A DNA stretch of 64,000 nt from Hofstenia miamia (GCA_004352715.1 SCFE01000008.1:1776502-1840501); one strand, 5' to 3'. Shown: positions 21,990 to 34,900, counted from the first letter of the stretch. A program made the numbers and translations. Notes: generated from the sequence alone by a model not told the origin.

Positions 21990-23790
21990 AAATGAGTGGA
22001 ATTGATAGAACACAAACAGCTGGAAAAAATTCAAAAAAGAGAAAAGGAGAATAGCTACTAAATGCTAATGAAAAGAAAATGGTTTAATCTAGAAAGAAGA
22101 ATAAAGCTAAAGACAAATTGAACAAAACACCACAAAATGTGGAATCTCCTGAAATTCAAGACAACATGTCAACCCCAGAAAGTGAAAATTCCCCATTTCA
22201 ACAAGTCTTACAGTTTTCTTACAACAATAATAAAAAATTACTAAAATACATTCAATTACAAGTATGACAGTTAATGTAAAGAATTTCAGAATTGGAGATG
22301 AGTAAAATGGAGAAACAACATTGGATAGACAAAATGAGAGATGACACCTGCACAAGGTTCTGTGAACAAAAAGATATTCCAACAACAAAAAGTAATTTTG
22401 ACAGAGGAATGAGAGAAATATCTAGCAATGACATCTGAGCTGAATGATGAAAATATCAGACTTAGTGAAGAAAATGAAAACAAACAAATCAAAATCAATA
22501 CATTAAGAGTTGAACTAAGATTAATAAGGTTAAGCAACAATGAACAACCAAAAAAGAAAGACAATTTTGCTGAAATAATCACTGAAGAGATAGAAATACA
22601 AGAAAAACCAGAAAAATTAGATAAAGCAAACACAAGTAATGCATTACTGAGTGAACAATAAAAATCTGAGATATCAGAAAAGGAATTCATTGACAGATTA
22701 AACTGGAGCTCAGACCCAATGGAAAAATTGAAAATGTACTCCAAGATTCAATACTGGAAAAAGACAAAAACAATGAACTCAGCCCATGTAAGTCAATACT
22801 GCCAAAATTTACAAGAAGAATTGACAATTACTCACCAACATTTGGTGAATGGATTCAGATGTATGAAATGATGATGAAAAAGTGCAGAGTTGCACAAGAA
22901 GTAGCAGCAGCAGCAGTAGCAACAGCAGCACAATTTCCCTTATATTTAGCTGGGGCAGGATACCAACACTACTTGTTACTGAGCATTGAAATAAAAAAGG
23001 ATTACAAATGACTAATAGGATGATACCAATAATATTATAATGATGAAAGCCTCAAAAGTCAATATCAGATGATATTAAATGGACTAAAAATGAATAGAAG
23101 AGATGATTTAGGGAACTATATGTCTCAGGTTGAAGGAAATTGAGATTGAGCTCCAGAGAAGAATATTACTCAAGACATGATTTATTTTCACATATCTGTA
23201 AAAGTCTCCTAGAAAATATCTGCAACTTGTTTGAAATTTATTGTGACATAATGATAAGGAAAGGATTAGCAATACAGATCACCTTAGAAAATAATGCTAG
23301 GGTAAAAGAAAAAATTATGGTGAACAAAATGAGCATGACACCACAAGGAGCAAATCAAAAGAAGATTTGAGAATAAAGTGATAGCAAAAAGTTTAGGAAA
23401 AGAGAAATTCATCAAAATCAAACTAAAAGATGGAACAATAAAGAGAGTTAGGAAAAGAGACTTATGCTGTAATTTGTGGATTAAAAGGTCATATTAAAAG
23501 AGATTGCAAAAAACAAATTAATCTGATAGAAGATGGTGAAGCACACTATGAAGAAGAGGACTTAATTAACAAAGAAAATGACAGCTAATAAGAAGATGAA
23601 GAAGTAGAATCAACATATGATTTAAACTAAAATGAGTGTTGCCTCATAGCAAACAAGCACCTGTGTTAATTATGACCAATATGATAAAAACAAACACAAT
23701 CACAGTTGGTCTAAGCTCTATCATGGTGAAAGCTATGATTGATATGGGAGCAGTTATTGTAGCATCTCCTACAAGGCTCAATGTCCATTT
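21990..23790 (+). mobile_element. Second, truncated gypsy-like copy: gag and protease only
   Basis: A coiled-coil gag N-terminus (ELNDENIRLSEENENKQIK near 22438-22495) leads into a capsid block homologous to the first element: FGEWIQMYEMMMKK, AAQFPLYLAGAGYQHYLLL and SLKSQYQMILNG. A CCHC-like knuckle (CGLKGHIKRDCKK, near 23476-23515) and a protease start (MIDMGAV, 23738-23758) follow. RT, RNase H and integrase are absent. The 3' border near 23790 runs into unrelated repeat DNA. Homology without near identity shows the two copies are old or belong to different subfamilies. Stops break every part. Confidence 0.72.
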
Positions 23791-23904
23791 ATCTAAATCT
23801 AGTTCTTTAGTTCTATGGCAATTTGGTGGGCAGGGATCTAACTTTCTTTGTTTGCTTAGCATTTTATTAATATGTTTCTGATAAATGTAATTAACAGATA
23901 TATT

Positions 23905-24425
23905 AACCATCACTATTTAGGTGAAGTAGCCCCACATTACTCCAAATGGTTGGGCATCCACCCAATGCTGCTCTCCTTATCAGCAACAGATTTAGCAATC
24001 CAAGTTCTCCAAAGTGTCTCCAACACTCAGCTCAATGAAGTTAATTATGTGTGCCTTAACCTATGATGGTACTTACTAATGAATAGACACAATTCAACTT
24101 ACACTCTTTTGTAATGAATTTTGTTGTGTTTTCATTTAACACATAAACTAGCATGCGTTTTTTGCAACCTGACTTGGCACTAGCTGCTTCAGTTATAATT
24201 AACTAAGATTTTGCCATTACCAAACAACTATTGGTATTCAAATTACTAAGTAAATAATTAACAGCTTTTTAACCTACATGTAAGATAATTAATATAGCAA
24301 ACAGTCTCATTATCAGTCACATTATAGTCAACAATTTGAATCTAGACAAAGAATTAATAGATAACTTATGTTTGGCTAGCTAGAAATTTATTGAGTTTAA
24401 TATTAAATACAATCAGTAGTCAGCT
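23905..24425. repeat. Diverged direct repeat, unit 1
   Basis: Begins near CACTATTTAGGTGA and ends near AATCAGTAGTCA. The same succession of landmarks recurs about 635-665 bp later: ACACAATTC-ACTTA, CACTAGCTG, GCCATTACC, TCACATTAT-GTCA, and TTGAGTTTA near the end. It could be an LTR or satellite-like repeat from an unidentified element. Confidence 0.6.
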
Positions 24426-24568
24426 AATGTAACATCCTCTACCAGGCATTGTCACTGTTTTCCTTCATTACTTTATAACTTTGATTGTGTACTTGCAGGT
24501 AGGGATTTAATAACTTAACACTGCTTTAGCTTTTATGTAGTTCCATTAACTTAGATGAACAAAACATA

Positions 24569-25058
24569 ACTACTCACTATTTAGGTGACAAAGCAAAGCA
24601 GCATCTTTTCCAATGATTGATAGTGGGCATCTGCTCAAGGCTGATCTCCACATCCAGTTTCACTTGTTCACCAATGATCCACTTGGTTGAGTTCCACTTC
24701 TCAGCTCATTGATACAGTTTATGTGTACCCTATCCTTGCTCAGTGCATACTCAAGACAAGACACAATTCGACTTAGACTCTATTTGTAAAAAGTGTTTCA
24801 CATTTATGCAACTTGACTTGTCACTAGCTGTGTTACTAATATTACATATAGCCATTACCGAAATATATTGGCTTTCATAACTAGTTTAATATACAGCAGC
24901 TTCCTAATTTACATTTAATAATTACTACATGCTTGGTCACATTATTGTCAGTAATTTGGATCTAAAATAATATAGATATAATTCCTAGGTTTCAGCTTAC
25001 TAGCTGTATCTTGAGTTTATTATGTTTAATACATGTAGTTAATGATCAGTAGTCATCT
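24569..25058. repeat. Diverged direct repeat, unit 2
   Basis: Homologous along its length to 23905-24425 with many substitutions and indels. It begins ACTCACTATTTAGGTGACAA and ends AATGATCAGTAGTCATC. No coding sequence lies between the two units. Confidence 0.6.
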
Positions 25059-25059
25059 A

Positions 25060-26403
25060 AACAAGAACAAAACCCATATACCTAACCTAAGTGCACTTTC
25101 ATGGTCTGGCACAAAGACCCCATAATCATTCCCCTGATGGATCCAGACCACTACTAAACAAAACTCCTTTTGCTTGACATTGTACTAAATATTCAAACCA
25201 TATCAAGAAAACAATATAAGAATTCTGAATGAACTTCTTTATCAATTTCTTACATTAAATTTAATCTATTTTTAGTAGTTCAGAAAAGTACCTGTTGATT
25301 TTGAAATTTAAATTGTTTGTCTGCCAATATGGCTGCTAAAAACAGTGGAAGCAACTTTGCCCCCTGTGTTTTAACAAACATATTATTATAGACATACTAA
25401 TCTCTAATTAACGACACTTGTTTTTACTTGGTTGCATAATGCAAATTAATCTAAGCTGATCATATCTAATAATAATTGTTTTCAATCTTATTCTTCTTAA
25501 TCTAAGTTAGCAGCTTTGAATTAATCTGGATAATGCTACAATATGCAACATCTGTAATAGTAGAAGCATACTCCATTCTTTTGGATTCATTTTTCATAAA
25601 AATGGTCCCTGTATAATTCTAACTGGTCCGGAGTAATTCTAACTACTAGCAGTCTCCAACAAAGATGTCATCATTCAACTTTGCCAGCCTTCCTTGGTTT
25701 ATTCTTATTATGATGACGTGCTTGTCACATTTTTTTTAAAATACGATTATTGTAATCTTTGCATAAACATTAGTAAATTTGACATGGTAAAACAGTAAAC
25801 AACATTTCATACTGCATTCCTACAGTCATTGTATTGTTTGGTCGACATATTTTATTAGTATAAAAATGAGCCAATATAATTTTTGCTTCTGAACAATTTC
25901 AACATGAAATAACTTGCATTTCTTAAGAAATGAATGGGGATACAATTTTTTGAGTAAAAACAATTTGAATATAGCAAAAATTTAAAGACTAAATAAATCA
26001 AAGCTATGAACTTGGCTCCCCTCCTTTAGCTCTGCCACATAAAAATTCATTTGACAACTGACAATCTTTCTCTTTTGGGGAAAGGGTTAGAGATCATTTT
26101 ATGTATGAAAAACACTTTCAATATTTATTCTGATTTAATGAGAACAAACGTAGTTAACAGCAAAGTTTCAACAAACATTTCTGAATTTATTCAAGACAAA
26201 AGTCTTTAAAAAAATGGATTGAATTTGGTTCTGTGAGTTGACAATCAGTCTATATTTGGTATTAAATTATTTAATGCCCCAAGTTTAATAAGATGTAGTT
26301 TTTCTTCTAAGTTTGTAGTGCCATTGAAAAAACATCTGGAGACTCTTTTGATTAATAAATTCGATGTTAAAATTGAGTTTGCATAAAATTTTTATATTTG
26401 AGC
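25060..26403. other. Noncoding interval
   Basis: CpG returns to ordinary frequency at about 25.6 kb. I see no coding frame or repeat that I can support. Confidence 0.45.
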
Positions 26404-26405
26404 CT

Positions 26406-26686
26406 TTAGATTCCTCTTGTCATACATTTATTAAAACCATTTCCAAATCTTGCAATTAAATCTTGCAAATCACTATTTGCAATGATGGTATTTGCATAAT
26501 GAATGCTTTGGCATAGGACAGTGAAGTTATTAATATATAAGAATACATAAGACTGACTAATTTGATCATGATATTTGCTAAAGCTGTGAGAAATATCATG
26601 CTTGGTATTGTCTAGAATTGTAAGCACCACAAAAAATGAGTAAAAGTTTAGCTTATATTGATTATATCGGATGTTGCGGGCAGCAA
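26406..26686 (-). CDS. Probable terminal exon of an unidentified minus-strand gene
   Basis: On the minus strand a strong polypyrimidine tract and acceptor (TTTTGTTCTTCTGTTTAG) is followed by an open frame of about 93 codons to a TAA at 26406. It reads through NIRYNQYKLNFYSFFVVL, HDISHSFSKYHDQISQS and DLIARFGNGFNKCMTRGI. Codon use and the mix of charged, aromatic and aliphatic residues look like a real, mainly helical protein. I do not recognise the family, and no upstream exon could be identified. An old element fragment is the alternative. Confidence 0.42.
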
Positions 26687-26689
26687 CTA

Positions 26690-27684
26690 AACAGAAGAAC
26701 AAAACACAAGATCAATTCAATTATTTCAAAACATCCTAGAGATTATGTACTACGTTATGAAGTAAAAATTTTAAGAAATATCTAAGCAAAACATCTCAAT
26801 ATCATTGATAGTATTTTTTTTCGATCAATTCAACCAAGTCTAAATTCTGAGTTAGGCAGCACTGGGGATTGAAATTTTAAATTTCTAATGTTTTATTAAT
26901 TCAAAATAGTTTATTACATGTTTTAAAATTAAGAATAAAGACCTCTATTATATTCATTGTGATATACAGATGTCACACTTTGGTAGATATGATTTCCAGT
27001 TGTCATAGTGAAATTTTAATGTGTGTTCAGGGAGGAATCCCTAGATCACATCATTTTAATATGAAGTGCATCGTGTTAAGAATTTCAGTTGCAAAGTGCT
27101 CTAGATTGATAAATAATTACCAAAAAAACATTTGTGTGAGATGCTAATTTAGGACTTATCACCATACAAACTAAACTACTAGAAATATCTTTCCAAAAAG
27201 ATTAGCAAAAATGTAAAACGCAGTAGTAAAAGCTTGTTAACAATTTATGGGAGAGCCATATTCCCCTAACCTCATGCTTAGGAGGAAAATGGTTCAAATG
27301 CATCAAATATTTAGAGAAAAGCATAATATATATGATTACATAAATAGAGTGATGATACTGAAGCTGCGAAAAACGTAAATTTACAATTTTTTAATAGCTA
27401 ATAAGTGTGTTAACTTGAAGAATTTTTTCCATGCATATCAAAAGTATCTTTCTAGAAAATATTTCGCCAACTTAAATCTCAATTTAAATTAGGCTTTAGA
27501 TAAAGCTTAGATGAAATTTAAAAGCCCAAAATTTCAGGCTTTTTTATTTTTTAATATACAGTACTGGAAAAAAGAATTCGGCCATCCATGATTTGTCATA
27601 AATATTTCTATGAAATGGACGCCAATAATGTCTTAGGTATTTTATTATTATTCTTTGACCACATTTGTATTTCCGTGAAATCAT
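26690..27684. other. Noncoding interval
   Basis: No coding frame or repeat that I can support on either strand. Confidence 0.45.
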
Positions 27685-28140
27685 TTACAATATTGTCAAT
27701 ATCAGAATTGCATATTTAACGTCATCAGCATACATAAACAACTTACTAAAATTACAGCTTGAAGGCAAATCATTGATATACATTATAAACAAATGGGAAC
27801 CAAAGACAGACCCTTGAGGAACTCCACTTTTAACAGGAAGAAGTGTGGACTTGATACCACCATATATCACTTTATGAAATCTATTGCTAAGATATGATTT
27901 TAATAAACAAAATAAATTTCCAGCAACTCCAAAAAAACTAATTTTATGAGTAATTTGTTGTGAGAAACAAAATCGAAAGCCTTTTTAAAGCCAATGTATA
28001 GAACGTAAGTAGGATGCAATATTTCATTATTGAAGTAAACATAACCCAGATATAAAAGTAGTTGACTGTATGTATTTCTTTTACTTACAAAACCAAATTT
28101 TTGTTCAAATAAAAATGATTGGAAATAATTTCATACAAGT
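27685..28140 (-). pseudogene. Non-LTR (LINE) reverse transcriptase fragment
   Basis: The minus strand reads EQKFGFVSKRNTYSQLLLYLG, YIGFKKAFDFVSHNKLLIKL, then after a frame change at a T-run LLPVKSGVPQGSVFGSHLF, MYINDLPSS and LFMYADDVKYA. These are the LINE RT fingers and palm. The YADD active-site Asp pair is present, as is the Asp of the FKKAFD box. Nothing of the endonuclease or the C-terminal part is visible, so this is a 5'- and 3'-truncated dead copy. Jockey/CR1-type elements are the nearest match by memory, but the clade is not assigned. Confidence 0.75.
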
Positions 28141-28165
28141 TATTGAAAGAATAAAATAGCAATAT

Positions 28166-28977
28166 GCCGAAAGATGATCAAGAAGTGGCGTCAAAATTTT
28201 CTGGAAACTGGTTCCTGCAAAGCAGCTTACCACATCCAAGCACAGACTGCTAATCAAGTTGCTATCATTAACCATTATCTTTAAACTCCAAGACAGTCAC
28301 TATGAAGAGAAGCTTCAAAAAGTCTGAGGTGAAATGTTTCCATCCTAAAATTGTTCAGCAGTTGAAACCAACAAACATCATCAAGAGACGTGAATTTGAT
28401 CAATTATTGACAAAATTAAAGAGTCTCCCAACTTTATGAATCTCATGTTGTTTTCTGATGTAGCAGTGCTTCACCTCAATGGAGGAATCAACGTCCACAA
28501 TGATTCTCATTGGTCTGTGAATAAACCTCATTGTCTAATTGAGAAATCATTGAACTCACTAAAAACAATGGTTTGGGCTGCTATAGGAGATGCTATGTCA
28601 TTGGTACATTCTTTTCGATGGAAATGTTGACGGAATTTCATATTTGAAGATGATGAAAGAAAAGTTCTTACCAGAGTTCTGTCATCTCCCTAATCCACTG
28701 AAGTTTTTCATTATGCAGGATTGGCAAAAGGACGTCAGAACATGGCGGAGTGAAAAGTTTCCCCAGAAGATGGATTGGGACGCGGAGGTGCTAAACACCT
28801 TAACATTTCCAGGTCTCCTCGCTCGCCTGAATTGACCCCAACGGAACTTTTCCTTTGGGGGTTTGTCAAAGGACTCGTCTACAAACAAAACTATGAAAAT
28901 CTCGATCAACTTAAAACGTTTCAAAAAATTTGCAATTATGAAAAACTTTGTGAAACGTCTAAATTTAGTTCTTGAAT
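28166..28977 (+). pseudogene. Tc1/mariner-type (IS630 superfamily) transposase fossil 1
   Basis: Pieces in several frames form one transposase: MIKKWRQNFLETGS at the N-terminus, IVQQLKPTNIIKRREFDQLL, MLFSDVAVLHLNGGINVHND (first catalytic Asp), SLNSLKTMVWAAIGD, LFDGNVDGISYLKMMKEKF, FIMQDWQKDVRTW (second Asp) and SPELTPTELFLWGFVKG. The third catalytic position, normally Asp in SPDLTPxD, is Glu here. Such enzymes move DNA by cut-and-paste into TA sites. Frame changes make it inactive. Terminal inverted repeats were not found. Confidence 0.8.
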
Positions 28978-29277
28978 GTTAGGGGATCCCATTGAAATGT
29001 AATGCATATAGTAAGACTAGTTGTTTTACCATTAACCGTAAACAATGTTCCTTCGATTGAGGCCAAACTTTACTAAAATCAGCCGACTAGAAGCGATTTT
29101 ATTAAATTTGCAAACCAGGACAGATAATAAAAATTTCTTGTATTATGATTTTTTGTGTTGTTATTATACTTATTGGAGCTAAAACAGCATTTGCAACCAT
29201 GCTGATCTTTATTTTTGTCTGGAAATTCTATGTAATTATGATTTTTCATGCAAAACATACAATTATTAATATCATAT

Positions 29278-30103
29278 TCAATAATTTTTTGTGTGTCCTA
29301 TTAATGACAGTTCGAACACATTTTGACGTATAAATGATCGCAGACACTTTGTAAAACCAAATCTTATTTTATTATTTAGAAGTATTAATCTCACCTTTGG
29401 AGAAACCTTGAAGATCGCTTCTTTACAATTGTAATATTTGTTGGTGCATGCAAATATTAATGAAAATTCTTCGTTTTCGTCAAATAATTTCTTTTTGGAA
29501 TCAAAATCTACGTCTTCATACAATGGAATGCTTGATAGTTTTATCTTAGATGAATTTAATTGAGGATTTTAATATAATTTTTTTGTAATTTTCCATAGTT
29601 CTTAATAATCTTGATTTCATAATCATTAAGGCATTGCAGAATGTAATTTTTATTTGAAATTTAGAGGTAATCAATGATTATATTACTGCCATCAATATTT
29701 TTAATACTTTTTTCATCATTGCTTACTAATTTTTTTGCATTTTTTGGCATTTAAGTTGCCATCTTTCTTTTGTAATAATTTGCTTGACACTATGATTTTT
29801 TATTTGTGAACTTGTACAGGAGGTGAAACTTTTGTGGTATATTTATAGGAGAGAGACTGTTGTGTTTTTACACTTGAGAGTACTATCGCTCAGAAAATCC
29901 ACGAATTTCTTCTTAATTTTAGAGATTGAATTGGAGCATTCGATATTGGATTGATTTGAAGTTTCGAATTCATTAATTACAAATTCTAAATTTGTTAATG
30001 AATTTATTATATTGGTAAGTTTTTCCTTTGCAAGCCCTTTAATACCATTGGAATAAAGCATGATACAAAATATAAAGAAATGAAACTTAAGTAAACTTAC
30101 CAT
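29278..30103 (-). pseudogene. Possible small secreted-protein gene, frame-broken
   Basis: From an ATG at 30103 the frame starts with a signal-peptide-like stretch (FHFFIFCIMLYSNGIKG) followed by polar, helical sequence with two Cys (IECSNSISKIKKKF, TLKCKN). After the first stop the adjacent frames continue protein-like in collinear pieces: SPINIPQKFHLLYKFTNKK, SSKLLQKKDGNLNAKK, SNDEKSIKNIDGSN, NYILQCLNDYEIKIIKNYG and LYEDVDFDSKKKLFDENEEF. A last block with CTNKYYNCKEAIFK ends at 29278. The switches fall at A-runs on the coding strand. It may be a decayed or mis-sequenced gene for an exported protein. I recognise no family, and a chance assembly of AT-rich frames cannot be excluded. Confidence 0.35.
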
Positions 30104-30259
30104 CAAANTATATATATATATCGCTGACCATAAGTCACGTCGAAACTAACGATATAATTTTGTGATTTAATCGGATGTTCTGCTAATTTTTTAGCTTATT
30201 ATGTAGCTATATAAAGGAGATTTTGGTTTCTATACTCACATATTTATTGTCATGTCATG

Positions 30260-31305
30260 GTCAATGCCAACACGCTTACAGTTTATTTAACTATTATGCT
30301 AACCAAAGATCACCATCACAAACTTTGCGAGCCTTTAAGACTTCCTACCATCTGGTAAAGGATCCATTCAGTGAATCCTCTATTCGATAGTTAGTGAAGA
30401 AGTTACAGGAAACATATTCTTTTCATAACAAACCACGTTATAGCCGGCCATCATTGACAGAAGAGCGGGTAGATGTTATGGAGACAACTTCAAAATGCTA
30501 ACTCACTCGGCTATTGAAGTTCAACAGAAATCGGAGCAGCAAGCGGTATGTCCCCTCGAAAAGGACGCAGAATTCTACGAAATAATCTTGGGATGTTTCC
30601 TTGTCATATTAGCATCCACCAAGCCATTACTGAAGATGATAAAGTCTTACGAATGCAATTTGCAATTTGCGTAAAGGAAAATGCAGAATCGCTCTCGAAT
30701 GTGATATTGTCTGATGAGGCATATTTTTCATTAGCCGGTGCTGTAAACCGACATAACCGTATTATTTGAGCATTTGAGAATCCTTATCACACTAAGTTTT
30801 TCATTACACTCACCTTAGATGGATGTGTGGATGGAGTTTTCATCAGTTTAAATTAAAGCCATTCTTTTTCCCGAGAATGTCAACAGTGAAAATTATCTGG
30901 CTATGCTAAAGGATCATGTTAGGCCACAACTAAGACGAAGACGAAGACGGACTATGAGGACAGCAATCTTCCAACTAAATGGTGCGCCGCCTCACTATTC
31001 GACAATCGTCAGGCAGTACCTCACAAATCAATTTACAGAAGCACTTGTTATTGCAAGGGGAGTTGAACAAGCCTGGCCACCTCTCCCGACCTTAGTCCCC
31101 TAGACTATTTGCTCTGGGTTCTATTAAAAGATCGTGTTCATCATCACAACAAACCAGACAATCTAGATGGCCTGGAAACACGTACTCAAGAAGAAATTAA
31201 AGCCATCACAAATAATGAATTAGCTATCAGTGTCGGCCATCTGACTACTAGCTCAAATTTCGTTTTACAGGAAAATGGGGTAAGATGGTGCAGTCAATGA
31301 ACTAC
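30260..31305 (+). pseudogene. Tc1/mariner-type transposase fossil 2
   Basis: Readable in order are LRAFKTSYHL and SIR-LVKKLQETYSFHNKPRY (helix-turn-helix part), SPRKGRRILRNNLGMFPCHI, VILSDEAYFSLAGAVNRHN (first Asp), then after a stop FPENVNSENYLAMLKDHVRP, AIFQLNGAPPHYSTIVRQYL, and DYLLWVLLKDRVH. The family's second Asp (QDGAPPH) is Asn here and the third region is broken by a stop, so it cannot act. It differs clearly from fossil 1 and comes from another lineage. No terminal inverted repeats could be paired. Confidence 0.8.
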
Positions 31306-31940
31306 CAAACATTTTCTCTTGAGCTTGCTAATCTGTTTCCTGTACCTAAGTTACTATCAGTGCCTAATCGAATGGTTACTTGGAAAAAATATTTATATAT
31401 CATTGTATGAAACCGGTCAATTTTTTAAACCGCTACGTGACTCGAACTTTCTTAGCCATTAGTCAAGACCGACCCAGCCCGTATTAAAATGACAAGGCAA
31501 TCTGTATTGATCAAAGAAAGTGTACTAGTATAATCCCACAAAAACAATTTAACACAAAATATCAAAACTAAATCAATAGAAAATCAATAAAAAATACAAA
31601 TATAATATATCGTCCATTATTAAAGAACGATTTTAAAGTTTGAAATATGTGACTTTGTTTAAAATGTATTTTACCAAAAAAATTTTCTTTAAAGCAAACA
31701 TGTATTGTGCATGCATTATATATATATAAATTATTAAATTATTGCTCTATTGTGGCAATTTTTTAAATTGCACTCAGTAACATATTTCATTAAAATATAC
31801 TGAGGGCGAAATATTCAATCAGCAGTGCAAGATTTAAAAATTTTTCTGTAGTACTAAGTGCGAAATATATCTAAGAATATGTGTACGTTGAATATAATTT
31901 GTAGAGCAAGAATTTATTGTGCTAACAATTTCAATACAAA
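31306..31940. other. Noncoding interval
   Basis: AT-rich sequence between the second mariner fossil and the 3' end of the GTPase/VWA gene. No coding frame is visible. Confidence 0.5.
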
Positions 31941-31941
31941 T

Positions 31942-31947
31942 TTTATT
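31942..31947 (-). terminator. Polyadenylation signal AATAAA of the GTPase/VWA gene
   Basis: On the minus strand AATAAA lies about 30 bases after the stop codon at 31976, as expected for the transcript 3' end. Confidence 0.6.
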
Positions 31948-31975
31948 AAGCCTGAAATATAATTTTAAATCTTAA

Positions 31976-34900
31976 TTACATAATTGCTTTCACACTTACT
32001 TTTGCAGGATAGCTTGCAGCAATTTGCATAAAGCCATCCTTAAGATTAAAGTCCTTAGCACATTTCAAAAATTTTCCATTGCCCAGTTCTGCCAATTTTT
32101 CAAGTCTTTTAAAGTCACCACCTCCAAATCCAACAAAAACACTTTCAAAATTATAATCATTTTTGTATTTTGAACAAATTAATTCCATTTCATTATCACC
32201 ATCGATGGATTCTCCATCTGACATGAATATGAGAATTGGTGTAACTGATTTAGACTTATGATCAAATATTACTTTATCAACATCCTTAAGTGCAACAGCA
32301 AAAGATGTTCCACCATCTGTGTATTTAAGAATACGTGGATTGAAGCATGACATGTCAATATATTCTACAGCAATATTACTAACATTACTGTAGATAATAA
32401 TTGAAAGCTTGTCCACATTTTTACTTTCTTTTTGATTCATGAAAAATGATTTAAGATAATCAACAATGTTACTCCTATCACTGGACATTGAACCTGCCGC
32501 ATCTAGGTCCACATTTTTAATTTCTTTTCGATTATTGACAAACGCTATAACAGAATCAACAAGGTTATACCAATTATTTTTCATTGACCCTGACGCATCC
32601 AGGGCAAGAACAAAATGAAATATTTTGGGAGGGTGCTCACAAAGAAAAACATGACCATCAGTTGTCAAAGTACCCTTTGCTTGCATTGCAACATTTACGT
32701 TTTCAAAAGGTTTATGCCATAGATTTCCCACACAGAAACTATGGTCTTCACCATGCTCTTCAGATGAACAATAACATGGACATAATTTAAAGTCCATTAT
32801 ATCAGACTCTGTGCACGGATCTCTCCATCCTATTGTTTCCCAGTACATTGAATGCTTTAGTTCATCCTTTTCTGTGTTTGTGTTTGGTTCATATATACAC
32901 TTTGCGTGGGTCTGAGAATCAGTACTTTCATCATGAATGCAGCTATCAAGTTTTTTGTCACATTCTAAAATGTGTATGTGTCCTCTTCCTAAAGAAATAC
33001 AAAACATGTCGCACATTTCAGCAATGGCACTTTCTCCTACTTTATATTTATGCTTACCAACATTGATTTCATCGGCATTTGCAATAAAAGTGGAATGAAT
33101 CATATTGCCATTGCTGGTGTCATGGAATGTGTCACCCTCTTTGGCATGACCAAATGACTTGTCACAAATATTTTCACAGGTTGGACAAACGTCTTCGCAA
33201 AAATGAATTTTGTTTTCATTACTTGAACAAATGTGTGCACCACTGTGTTCCATTTCATATGGATTTAATATTCTATGACAAGGCAGTTTCTCTCCTTTTT
33301 GAACAAGTCTTTTATATTGAAATTTATCTACTTTCCCAATAAATTCCTCTTGTGATTCAATGCTTTTCTCAACATAGGTTTTACAATAGCCTTCTCTTGA
33401 ACACATCTCCTCACACTTATGTTTATTTCCGCAAAAATGTTCACTCTGGTAATTAACTTCATATTCATTGCTATTTTCTTCTCTATACTGTGTTGAAATT
33501 TTCGTGAGGTGAAAATGATCGAATGTCGTGCAAAGATTATGGCAGTTCCTAATGCAACATTTTTGTACACATTGTTCCTTACTGCACTTATGAATATTGT
33601 GCATAACTTCGCAGTTCATTTGACAAGTGCTTGAGCAATCTGGTAAGCTGCATTTATGATTACATGTATGAATTTGATTTGAACAAATATGATCTCCTTT
33701 GTGGTTACACTTTAGTTGACATGAATGTTCACAATTATTAATTGTATTATATCTACAAGGTTCACTACATATATGAGGAACATCTTTGCAAATATGTTTT
33801 TCCTCATGACCCATGAAAAGTGAACAAGCATTGCTTAGATTTGTGTCAAAGAAATCACATAAGACGTTGCAAGCATGGTCTGTGCTGCATTGGTGAGGGG
33901 AATCATAACTTATAATTTGAGTACATTTAAGATAACAAAAATGACATTTCTCATTATAAATCTTAAATGCCAACAAACTTTCATTTTTTACAGTTTCAAA
34001 ATACGAAATCAATTCAGAATAGTTATCATCATATTCAGACCTATTCTGAGACTTGTATTTAGTAAAATTTATGTCAATCCATTTTTGAACACGTTCAATC
34101 CGAAATTGTAAAATATTCGAAATGTAATCTTCCAATCCCAAACGCCATTTCTTAAAATTTGTTCCATTTTGAGTGTAAATAACTGAAAATTCTGAAATAA
34201 TATTGGATAAGTATTCATCTTTGAAAATGTACTTGAAATCATTTAATGTTATTGGTTCAGATAATTGTTCCAAATTTATTGTTTTAAGATTTTCAATTTT
34301 ATTAGATATATTATCCAGACAACGCAAATCAAAGTGTTCATTTTTAGGAATTTCCGAGCCTGTTTGTCCAAAAATTATAGCAAATCGCATGGAATCTTTC
34401 AAATTTTTTACTCTAGACTCAATCTGCTGCAAACCAATTTCTTTAAAGTCAGCAATAGCTAATTTTGCCAATAAAAGCTTTAAAAATTCTAGAAATTCAA
34501 TGCCATTATCAAATGTTGGTGTAATTTCATACATTTTCTTTTGAAGTTCTTCCATATCTTCAAAATAATCACTTATTTGAAATATTGGAAATGGATGAAT
34601 ATGGAAACCACTTTTATACATTGTGGCAATAAAATTTTTTTCACGCTCTGCTTTAATAATAGTATCAATTTTTTGCTTAAATTCATAATGAATATCTTCA
34701 ATGTCTTGTTCAGAAACATCTTTTATAATAATATAAAAACAGCTTCTAAACAATTGTTTATCATCCTTCAATTTATTGCTTCCCAGATTGAATCTGGCAA
34801 GCATCTTATTAACATCCTTGTCTAATCTATATTCTGATTTATATAAAGTCATATTTGAAATTGCGCTATTGAAGACTGAAAGCAACATATCATCTTGATC

